Shown piece after piece: positions 6,182 through 11,696 of a DNA stretch of 14,174 nt (position 1 is the first letter of the stretch; the number at the start of each line of letters is the position of its first letter). The DNA lies in NCBI GenBank assembly GCA_031390425.1, contig JANMTL010000303.1:1-14174 (forward strand). Reading direction: 5' to 3'. The stretch is from PBB1 sp031390425. GTDB lineage: Bacteria > Pseudomonadota > Gammaproteobacteria > Burkholderiales > Burkholderiaceae_C. Made by a program: the position numbers and the translations under genes. Under the pieces are notes generated by a model. That model saw only the letters and a program-made list of their open reading frames with translations, did no database searches and was not told the DNA's origin.

Positions 6182-7305
6182 CACATCGATCCCGGCGCCA
6201 TCTCGATGCGCAGCGCGAAGCGCTCGGCCAGCGCGCTGCGGCCGGCGTCGATGCACTGCATCACCACGTCGAGCAGCGCTGGCGCGATCAGAAAGCCGTG
6301 CCGATACAGGCCGTTGATCTGCAGGCGCTTCGGCCCCAGCCAGCGCAGCGCGGGCAGGTTGTCGTGCAGCGTCGGGCGGCACTGCGCGCTCAGCTCGATC
6401 ACGCGCGCTTCGGCGAAGCCAGGATGCACGGTGTACGCCGCGCTCAGCAGTTCGAGCGTCGAGCGCACGCTGACCGGCGACAAGTCGTCCGACTCGATCT
6501 CGGTGGCGCCGATCACGAACACGCCGCCCGGCTTCGGCGCGATGTACAGCGGATAGCGCGGGTGCAGCAGCCGCGTCGGCCGCGTCAGCGCGACCTCGGG
6601 CGCGTGCACGCGGATCACCTCGCCACGCACGCCGCGCAGCGCGGGCCGTCCGGCATGCACGCCGCGCAGCGCGGGCCAGTCGGTGCGCGCGCCGAGCCCG
6701 CGGCAGTCGAACAGCCAGCCGCCGTGGCGCGAGTCGAAATCGGACGGCGCGCGCGGGCTGCTCCAGTGCACCTCGACATCGAGATTTTGCAAACGCTGCA
6801 GCAGCGCCGACAGCAGCTCGCGGTTGTCGAGCTGGCCCTCGCCCGGCAAATACAGGCCTTGTGCGAAACGCCCGTCGACCGCCGATTCGAGCCGGGCCAC
6901 ACCGGCGCTGTCGATCACCTCGACCGCAGGCAACTCCGGCATCGCCCGCGCTGTGGCGGCGAGCTGCTGCTGGAAGCGCGCGGCCTCAGCGGCATCTTGC
7001 CGGTGCCACAACACCAGCGTGCCCTGCCGCTGAAAGAACACCGGCGCGCCCAGCGTTTCGATCAGCTCCGGCCAGCGGGCCAGCGCGTGGCTGCCCATGC
7101 GCACGACGCCGAGTTCGGTCACCGCCGATTCGGCCAACGGCGCCAGCATCGCCGCAGCCACATGGGCGGCGGATTCGGGCGTCTCGGCGGTGCCAGCGTC
7201 GTACACCTCGATCGCATGCCCGGCGCGTGCCAGCTCGCAGGCGAGCAGCCGGCCCATCAGCCCGGCGCCGAGCACCACGCTGCGTTCAAAACGACCGCTG
7301 CTCAT
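6181..7305 (-). CDS. thiO: Glycine oxidase ThiO (FAD-dependent)
   Basis: ThiO oxidises glycine to the imine used by ThiG and is the aerobic alternative to ThiH. The 374-residue protein opens with an FAD-binding Rossmann motif (VVLGAGLMGRLLACELARAG, about residues 10-29) followed by the acidic end of strand 2 (YDAG). It has the family segment AAAMLAPLAE near residue 50, and GATEIESD plus NGLYRHGFLIAP in the C-terminal half. It is the first gene of the tight operon, 59 bp from the divergent thiD. A 30-bp tandem duplication at 6623-6682 inserts an extra copy of an ALRGV-type segment (PALRGVHAGR then PALRGVRGEV), so the copy is about ten residues longer than expected there. Confidence 0.94.
   Translation of the reverse strand: MSSGRFERSVVLGAGLMGRLLACELARAGHAIEVYDAGTAETPESAAHVAAAMLAPLAESAVTELGVVRMGSHALARWPELIETLGAPVFFQRQGTLVLWHRQDAAEAARFQQQLAATARAMPELPAVEVIDSAGVARLESAVDGRFAQGLYLPGEGQLDNRELLSALLQRLQNLDVEVHWSSPRAPSDFDSRHGGWLFDCRGLGARTDWPALRGVHAGRPALRGVRGEVIRVHAPEVALTRPTRLLHPRYPLYIAPKPGGVFVIGATEIESDDLSPVSVRSTLELLSAAYTVHPGFAEARVIELSAQCRPTLHDNLPALRWLGPKRLQINGLYRHGFLIAPALLDVVMQCIDAGRSALAERFALRIEMAPGSM
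6627..6677 (-). repeat. 30-bp-period tandem duplication within thiO
   Basis: A 21-bp identical unit (plus strand GCACGCCGCGCAGCGCGGGC followed by C) occurs at 6627-6647 and 6657-6677, a period of exactly 30 bp. This gives two in-frame copies of Pro-Ala-Leu-Arg-Gly-Val in ThiO and preserves the reading frame. Confidence 0.85.
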
Positions 7306-7351
7306 GCCCTACCCCAAGCCCGACCCCACGCCCGACAGGCCCCCGGCGCCG

Positions 7352-7357
7352 CATAAT
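7352..7357 (+). promoter_or_regulatory. Candidate -10 box for thiD
   Basis: CATAAT lies eight bases upstream of the thiD ATG in a GC-rich 59-bp divergent gap. If used, transcription would start at or within a few bases of the start codon, giving a nearly leaderless mRNA. The -35 region is poor. The same A+T-rich patch on the other strand (AAAATTAT) might serve thiO, but no better promoter is seen. Confidence 0.3.
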
Positions 7358-7364
7358 TTTCAGG

Positions 7365-8237
7365 ATGGACGCCAGCAACCCGACCGCCCCGCCCCGCGTG
7401 CCCGAAGCCCGCTTTCGCTACCCCCGCGTGCTGTCGATCGCCGGTTCCGACAGCGGCGGCGGCGCGGGCATCCAGGCCGATCTGAAGACCTTCGCCGCGC
7501 TCGGCTGCTACGGCATGACCGCGATCACCGCGATCACCGCGCAGAACACGGTCGGCGTCAGCGCCATCCACGGCGTACCGGCCGAGGTGCTGAAGGCGCA
7601 GATCCGCGCGGTGCTCGACGACATCGGCGCCGACGCAATCAAGATCGGCATGCTGCCCTCGCCCGAGGGGGTCGGCGTGGTCGGCTGGGCGATCGACGAA
7701 TACCGCATCGAACACGTCGTGCTCGACCCGGTGATGGTCGCCACCAGCGGCGATCGCCTGATCGCGAACGAGACGGCGCAGGTGATGGTCAGCGAACTGT
7801 TCCATCGCGCGTCGGTGGTCACGCCCAACCTCGACGAGGCCGCGCTGCTGCTCGGCCGCGACATCGTCGGCAGCGCCGATCTCGACGCTGCGGCCACCGA
7901 TCTGCTGGCGCTCGGCGCGCGCGCGGTGCTGCTCAAGGGCGGGCACCTGCCGGGCGACGAGGTGCTCGACGTGCTCGCGATGAGCGACGGCACCCGGCAG
8001 CGGCTGGCCTCGCCGCGGATCGCCAGCCGCAACGTGCATGGCACCGGCTGCACGCTGGCGTCGGCGATCGCCGCGTACCTGGCACTCGGGCTCGCGCTGC
8101 CGCAGGCAGTCGCCGAAGCACGCCGCTTCATCCTGGCAGCGATCGCCGGCGGCGCCGAGGTGCACACCGGTCACGGGCACGGCCCGCTCAACCACGGTCA
8201 TGCGCCGCTGCCGATGCGCCTGCTGCCGCTGCGTTGA
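7365..8237 (+). CDS. thiD: Hydroxymethylpyrimidine/phosphomethylpyrimidine kinase
   Basis: ThiD phosphorylates HMP and HMP-phosphate to give HMP pyrophosphate, the partner of thiazole phosphate in the ThiE reaction. The 290-residue ribokinase-like protein has AGSDSGGGAGIQADLKTF at 26-43, YGMTAITAITAQNT at 49-62, DPVMVATSG, VTPNLDEA, LKGGH and the anion-hole GTGCT at 226-230. The ATG at 7365 gives an N-terminus about 20 residues longer than the core, and no good ribosome binding site is visible. It is divergent from thiO and convergent with the TPP riboswitch at its 3' end. The C-terminus is His/Gly-rich (HTGHGHGPLNHGH), a pattern I have seen in other ThiD proteins. Confidence 0.94.
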   Translation: MDASNPTAPPRVPEARFRYPRVLSIAGSDSGGGAGIQADLKTFAALGCYGMTAITAITAQNTVGVSAIHGVPAEVLKAQIRAVLDDIGADAIKIGMLPSPEGVGVVGWAIDEYRIEHVVLDPVMVATSGDRLIANETAQVMVSELFHRASVVTPNLDEAALLLGRDIVGSADLDAAATDLLALGARAVLLKGGHLPGDEVLDVLAMSDGTRQRLASPRIASRNVHGTGCTLASAIAAYLALGLALPQAVAEARRFILAAIAGGAEVHTGHGHGPLNHGHAPLPMRLLPLR

Positions 8238-8299
8238 TTCGTGCTTCGTGATCGCCATCGATCGCTCCATGCCGGTGGGTGGCAAGGACGCATGACCGC

Positions 8300-8340
8300 A
8301 TCGGAGACAACGCTGTCGCGCACGGCGACGGCGCTCCGAT
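8300..8340 (-). promoter_or_regulatory. Nested hairpin just downstream of the TPP riboswitch
   Basis: Immediately after the riboswitch 3' end, the minus strand can form an outer 7-bp stem (ATCGGAG / CTCCGAT) enclosing a 5-bp hairpin (GTCGC-CGTGC-GCGAC). No T-tract follows, so it is not a classical intrinsic terminator. It could be part of the expression platform or a roadblock, or it could stabilise the 3' end of the convergent thiD mRNA. Confidence 0.45.
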
Positions 8341-8344
8341 TCGG

Positions 8345-8443
8345 CCAGCTTCCCTGCGCGAGGATTACCTCAATCAGGTTCAAAGGGTCTCTCTCAGCCG
8401 CGCATCACCGAGTCGAATGACCCCAGCGCAACACCCCCAGCGG
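8345..8443 (-). promoter_or_regulatory. TPP riboswitch (THI element)
   Basis: The minus strand carries the conserved THI-box core: GCTGAGAGAGACCC, then TTTGAACCTGATT, then GAGGTAATCCTC, then GCGCAGGGAAGC. Helices can be assigned. P1 is CCGCT with AGCTGG (one bulge). P2 is GGG with CCC. P3 is GTTGCGC with GCGCGGC. P4 is CCTG with CAGG. P5 is GAGG with CCTC around TAAT. All expected ligand-binding segments (CUGAGA and the GAACCUGA side) are intact, so it should bind TPP. It faces the 3' end of thiD on the opposite strand. The first real gene in its direction is thiO, starting about 1,040 nt downstream. Confidence 0.95.
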
Positions 8444-8467
8444 TGTGCCTTTGACAGCACCGATGCA

Positions 8468-8473
8468 AGTATA
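8468..8473 (-). promoter_or_regulatory. -10 box for the TPP riboswitch transcript
   Basis: TATACT on the minus strand would start transcription near 8461, giving an 18-nt lead-in to the riboswitch P1 helix. The same hexamer precedes tRNA-Asn in this window. The -35 region is weak and lies inside a perfect inverted repeat (8483-8505). Confidence 0.6.
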
Positions 8474-8482
8474 GATTCCGCC

Positions 8483-8505
8483 CCGGTCGAACGTCCTTCG
8501 ACCGG
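8483..8505. repeat. Perfect 9-bp inverted repeat upstream of the riboswitch promoter
   Basis: The arms CCGGTCGAA and TTCGACCGG are separated by CGTCC. The repeat covers the -35 region of the minus-strand riboswitch promoter and lies 124-146 bp upstream of the DUF3616 start. It may be an operator or a hairpin in the DUF3616 leader. It has no T-tract on either side. Confidence 0.65.
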
Positions 8506-8628
8506 ACCCTCTGCTGCTTGTTTCAGGCAGATCGGCGCAGCCTTCGTCGCAACGACAGACTCACTGACAGCCGCCGTTGAACCGTGAAACCTCAAAATCA
8601 CCAAACCCTGCAGCAACCCTCACACGCC

Positions 8629-9714
8629 ATGCCCGACACCCTGGTTTCCAAAGCGGTTCGCCTCGAGTTCGACGCCGGCTCGCTGGTGCACACCAATCTC
8701 TCCTGCGCGGCCGTTTCACTCGACTGCTTGTGGGTCGCTGGCGACGAGGCCTGCGGCATCGATCGGCTGCGCCGACTCGATCCGGTGGGCACGGAGACGC
8801 TGCGCTTCGGTGCGGTGCGGTCGTTCGCGCTGGCCGGTTTGCTCGATCTGCCCGGCGCGGCCGACGAAGAGGCCGACCTCGAAGGCCTGGCGGTGGCCGA
8901 TGGCACCCTGTGGCTCGTCGGCTCGCATGGGTTCAAGCGAAAAAACGCGAAAGCAGGCAAGGAGCACGCCGACAACGCCAAGCGACTCGCCAAACTGGCG
9001 CTCGACGGCAACCGCCGATTGCTCGCCTGCGTTCCCATCGAAACCGATGCCGAAGGCGCGCCGGGCCTGGTGCGTGAATCGAAAGACGGCCGTCGCGCAC
9101 GGCGGCTCAGAGGCGATGCGCAGACCAATGCGCTGACCCAACTGCTGGCAGGCGATCCGCACTTCGGCGCCTACATGGCGATCCCCGGCAAGGACAACGG
9201 CTTCGATATCGAAGGGCTGGCGGTGGACGGCCCGCGGCTGCTGCTGGGCTTGCGCGGTCCGGTGCTGCGCGGCTGGTCGGCGCTGCTCGAGATCGCATTG
9301 GAGATCCACGGCGACGCGCTGCGCCTCGCACCACTCGACGACAGCGGCGTGCTGCTGCGCAAGCACTTCCTTCAGCTCGATGGACTGGGCGTGCGCGACC
9401 TGCATTTTTGCGACGATGACCTGTACATCCTGGCCGGTCCGACCATGGCGCTGGACGGTGAGATTCGCCTGTTCAAGTGGCCCGGCGCGAAGCCGCTGCT
9501 GGCCGCCAATCGCGAGCCCGTGCGCTTCGAGTCGGCGCTCACCGAGTTCGCCTCGCTGCCGCACGGGCGCGGCACCGATCGCGCCGAGGCGGTGTGCCGA
9601 GTGCCACCCGAACTGGTCGGCGGCGCGGCGCACTGGCTGGTGCTGTACGACGCGCCCGGCGCTCATCGCACGGAGGCTGAGCACACCGTGTTCGGCGATC
9701 TGATGCCGCTCTGA
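8629..9714 (+). CDS. DUF3616 domain-containing protein
   Basis: This protein of 361 residues (from the ATG) has the blocks I associate with DUF3616: EEADLEGLAVADGTLWLVGS early, GFDIEGLAVDGPRLLLGLRG in the middle, then DDLYILAGPTMALDGEI and SLPHGRGTDRAEA near the end. The repeated xxLEGLAV-xxLxL-G pattern suggests beta-propeller-like blades. The biochemical role is unknown to me. There is no signal peptide or membrane segment, so it is probably cytoplasmic. An in-frame GTG at 8584 would add 15 Gln/Ser/Asn-rich residues. Neither start has a clear ribosome binding site; I prefer the ATG because the conserved sequence begins right after it. It reads away from the riboswitch and is unlikely to be controlled by it. 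Confidence 0.85.
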   Translation: MPDTLVSKAVRLEFDAGSLVHTNLSCAAVSLDCLWVAGDEACGIDRLRRLDPVGTETLRFGAVRSFALAGLLDLPGAADEEADLEGLAVADGTLWLVGSHGFKRKNAKAGKEHADNAKRLAKLALDGNRRLLACVPIETDAEGAPGLVRESKDGRRARRLRGDAQTNALTQLLAGDPHFGAYMAIPGKDNGFDIEGLAVDGPRLLLGLRGPVLRGWSALLEIALEIHGDALRLAPLDDSGVLLRKHFLQLDGLGVRDLHFCDDDLYILAGPTMALDGEIRLFKWPGAKPLLAANREPVRFESALTEFASLPHGRGTDRAEAVCRVPPELVGGAAHWLVLYDAPGAHRTEAEHTVFGDLMPL

Positions 9715-9736
9715 TCGCCAGCGGACCCTGGCGATC
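9713..9736 (+). terminator. Hairpin at the DUF3616 stop codon, possible terminator
   Basis: A perfect 9-bp inverted repeat (GATCGCCAG / CTGGCGATC, loop CGGACC) begins inside the stop codon of the DUF3616 gene, which is convergent with the next gene. There is no T-tract, so intrinsic termination would be weak; it may protect the mRNA 3' end or act with Rho. Confidence 0.45.
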
Positions 9737-9832
9737 CACCGCGTGACCGGCGATGCGCTTCACCGCATTCGACGCGACACCTGTGCGCAGCATCGCGCCG
9801 AGGTTGTCGCCGGGGATCAGGCAGGTGCCCGC

Positions 9833-10255
9833 TCAGCGCGATGGTTGCGTCGAGCCCTGCCGACCACGCGCCTTGACGGCTTGAGTGATGCGCTCGTTCA
9901 TGCCGTTGAACTCCGCCAGGAGCTTCGCGCACTCGGCTTCCTGCGCCTCACAAAGCGACGCTGTTTCGACAGCGACAGCCCCGTCGGCCGCGCGTTTGAT
10001 CACCCGGCGGACCACGGCCGGATGGGCGTAGTGCCCGGCGGGCGTGAAGGACCACTGAGCCGAGGCCAGTGGTTCGTTGATGATGGTCCAGCCGTCGGAA
10101 TGGACCACGACCGACCCATTCCCGTCCTTCGCTTCGAGCTCTTTGAGTGCCAAGGCCACTGACGCGTAGTCGATGCGCGGTGCGGCCGGGGGAATGGTCT
10201 GAGCGGCGACGGAGAGGACAGCCGACAGTGCAGCAAGGGCAATGAGTGTTCGCAT
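9833..10255 (-). CDS. Small secreted hypothetical protein
   Basis: This 140-residue protein begins with a clear Sec signal peptide: MRT, a hydrophobic core LIALAALSAVLSVA, and a likely cleavage after an Ala near residue 18-19. It is therefore probably periplasmic or exported. The mature part has a Trp-containing core (DGWTIINEP, SAQWSFTPAGHYAHP), two Cys five residues apart (CEAQEAEC) that could form a disulfide, and a basic C-terminal tail. I recognise no family. The start is ATG at 10255. A TACACT -10-like box only about 9 bp upstream would give a very short leader. It lies downstream of the degraded SRPBCC gene on the same strand. Confidence 0.75.
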   Translation of the reverse strand: MRTLIALAALSAVLSVAAQTIPPAAPRIDYASVALALKELEAKDGNGSVVVHSDGWTIINEPLASAQWSFTPAGHYAHPAVVRRVIKRAADGAVAVETASLCEAQEAECAKLLAEFNGMNERITQAVKARGRQGSTQPSR

Positions 10256-10309
10256 GGTGCGCAGTGTAGGGGTGGCGTGCCTGGAAATCGAGCTCAGCGG
10301 CGCGACGGA

Positions 10310-10535
10310 TCAGGCGTTGCCGCCAGTCCGGGACGTCCGGCTCGACCAGCGTCGCCAGTTGCGCCAGCGACTCCTGCCAGCCCGAGTAGCCCAGCTCAAG
10401 CGCAATGGCGTCCGGGATCCCGTCCTGCGCGGGCGCAATCCACTTGCTCATCGCATCGGGCTCCAGAAAGGCGCGATAGGACTTCTCGGGCGGAGTGCGA
10501 AGCACGCGGGAGAGGTGAACACTGCGGGAGGGCAT
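10310..10535 (-). pseudogene. SRPBCC/AHSA1-like gene with internal deletion
   Basis: The first 27-30 residues (SRSVHLSRVLRTPPEKSYRA, then FLEPDAMSKW) match the N-terminus of SRPBCC/AHSA1 (Aha1-like START-fold) proteins. They run directly into the family C-terminus (DGIPDAIALELGYSGWQESL, then AQLATLVEPDVPD). The central 70-80 residues that form most of the ligand cavity are missing, apparently as an in-frame deletion. After VEPDVPD the frame runs on into nonsense overlapping the neighbouring gene; removing one T gives a natural end, GGNA and a stop at 10312-10310. An in-frame ATG at 10607 would add 24 residues. Family assignment is from recognition of both ends. A short functional variant is possible but unlikely. 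Confidence 0.65.
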
Positions 10536-10676
10536 GGCGCAGGCTTCTTGGCTGCTGGGATAGTCGTCGATGGGAAGGCCGAAAGAGTTTTTAGGCGCGC
10601 TTTTCAAAGCGATCGACTTCCTCTGTTTGGGACATCGGTGGGCGAACGGAAACCCGGGGCGATGAGCACACGCCCG

Positions 10677-10883
10677 CTACTGCGGTGCGCTGGCCGGTGG
10701 CGGTGCGGGCTGATTCAGCATCTTCTTGATCGCCCGGTCCCGCGCACGCTGTTCTTCTGCGCGGTCGTTCTGCAAGTAGAGCATCGGCAGCCCCAACAGC
10801 AGCAAAAACAGCACGGCCAGCAGCAACCCGGCGAAGCCGCGTTGGTGCCGCCTGTTCGAGGTAAGCCCACGCAGGCGCGGCAA
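10677..10883 (-). CDS. Small single-pass membrane protein
   Basis: The recognisable part is about 57 residues: a basic stretch RRHQRG, a strong hydrophobic helix (FAGLLLAVLFLLLLGLPMLY), a charged segment (QNDRAEEQRARDRAIKKM) and a Pro/Ala tail ending at TAG. The helix with positive charges before it predicts an inner-membrane protein with a cytoplasmic N-terminus. RG followed by F and a hydrophobic helix is reminiscent of prepilin-type sites, but the Glu at position +5 is absent. The start is unclear: a TTG at 10883 (used here, 68 residues) or an upstream ATG at 10970 that would overlap the next gene by about 60 bp. No family is recognised. Confidence 0.6.
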   Translation of the reverse strand: MPRLRGLTSNRRHQRGFAGLLLAVLFLLLLGLPMLYLQNDRAEEQRARDRAIKKMLNQPAPPPASAPQ

Positions 10884-10911
10884 GGCTCGCCGCGCGCTGA
10901 ATGGGCACCGA

Positions 10912-11202
10912 CTACGCACGGGCGGCGACCCCAACGAGCACGGTCGCGGCGGCAGCAGCCAACCAGGCACCGACGCGCTTCAGAAGTGCGGTGTCCAGTG
11001 ATCGTGCCCCGAGCGTCGGATCGCGGCTGAATCCCACCACGAACGCATGCGCTGGCAGGGCGATGACCAGCAGCGTTGCGACCACCAGTTCCATGCTGCC
11101 CGCAGACGCCGAACTGCCGAACCGCGACCACATCAACGGCCATGCAATGGCCGAGAAAACGCCGGCCAGGGCAGCGGTCCATGGGGTGGGTGTGATCTTC
11201 AC
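10912..11202 (-). CDS. Small multi-pass membrane hypothetical protein
   Basis: This 96-residue protein has three predicted hydrophobic segments: WTAALAGVFSAIAWPLMW near the start, MELVVATLLVIALPAHAFVV in the middle and VGAWLAAAAATVLVGVAARA at the end. A short polar loop (GFSRDPTLGARSLDTALLKR) separates the last two. It is probably an inner-membrane protein; I do not recognise the family. The start is GTG at 11202, with no clear ribosome binding site. Its stop is about 30 bp before the next small membrane-protein gene on the same strand, and the two may be co-transcribed. Confidence 0.7.
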   Translation of the reverse strand: MKITPTPWTAALAGVFSAIAWPLMWSRFGSSASAGSMELVVATLLVIALPAHAFVVGFSRDPTLGARSLDTALLKRVGAWLAAAAATVLVGVAARA

Positions 11203-11358
11203 GGATGATGCCGATCATTGAATGGTGGAGCGCGTGATGATGTCATCCGCCGAATGCACCGCATGGCTTTCTGACCAACTGCGTTTTGCCGCGAGCCGTC
11301 CGCGCGGCGCACCGTCGTGATCCGCAGCTCAGCCTGCAGGCGATGCGAAAATCGCGCG

Positions 11359-11637
11359 GTGGAAAACGCCCCTCCCCCACCCGACCGATCGGCTCAAGCA
11401 CGCAACCCGCTGCACGGCGTGACGCTCGAAGCCATCGTCACCTCACTGGTCGCGCACTACGGCTGGGTCGGCCTCGGTGAGCGCATCGCGCTGCGCTGCT
11501 TCACCAGCGATCCGAGCGTCGCGTCGAGCCTGAAATTCCTGCGCAAAACGCCGTGGGCGCGCGAGAAGGTGGAGGGGCTGTACCTGTTCATGCTGCGCGA
11601 TGTCAAGCGGGTTGCCGCGTCGTCCGGCAAGGGATAA
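11359..11637 (+). CDS. VF530-family (DUF2132) protein
   Basis: The 92-residue product contains the nearly complete VF530 signature: NPLHGVTLEAIVTSLVAHYG, then W and GLGERIALRCFTSDPSVASS, then LKFLRKTPWAREKVEGLYL. VF530 proteins are small, conserved and described as putative DNA-binding helical proteins. I chose GTG at 11359 because it gives a short charged/Pro-rich lead before the domain; an in-frame GTG at 11317 would add 14 residues rich in Arg and Cys. Neither has a strong ribosome binding site. The tail after the domain (FMLRDVKRVAASSGKG) is basic. It stands alone between oppositely oriented genes and the CoA-transferase. Confidence 0.88.
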   Translation: MENAPPPPDRSAQARNPLHGVTLEAIVTSLVAHYGWVGLGERIALRCFTSDPSVASSLKFLRKTPWAREKVEGLYLFMLRDVKRVAASSGKG

Positions 11638-11684
11638 CCGCGACCGCGCAGCGTGCAGGCGACTCATAGACTGATCCTGTACAC

Positions 11685-11690
11685 AGGAGA
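11685..11690 (+). promoter_or_regulatory. Ribosome binding site for the TTG-started CoA-transferase
   Basis: AGGAGA lies six bases upstream of a TTG at 11697. No ATG or GTG in frame is nearby before the conserved sequence begins, so this site decides the start. Confidence 0.8.
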
Positions 11691-11696
11691 GCCGCT

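Noticed and set aside
7302..8285. A 327-codon open frame on the minus strand opposite thiD, downstream of the TPP riboswitch
   Set aside because: It is tempting as the riboswitch target, but the translation is His/Arg/Asp-rich shadow sequence with no family features, and the plus strand encodes an unmistakable ThiD over the same bases.
8584..8628. TPP riboswitch as regulator of the DUF3616 gene
   Set aside because: The aptamer is on the minus strand and the DUF3616 gene is on the plus strand reading away from it.
8716..9684. A 322-codon minus-strand frame opposite the DUF3616 gene
   Set aside because: It has Gln/Arg/His-rich shadow composition without motifs, while the plus strand has consistent DUF3616 blocks.
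10591..10908. A 105-codon minus-strand ORF overlapping the small membrane protein
   Set aside because: The alternative frame at the same place encodes a clean transmembrane helix plus charged tail; this one is Arg/Ala-rich without structure.
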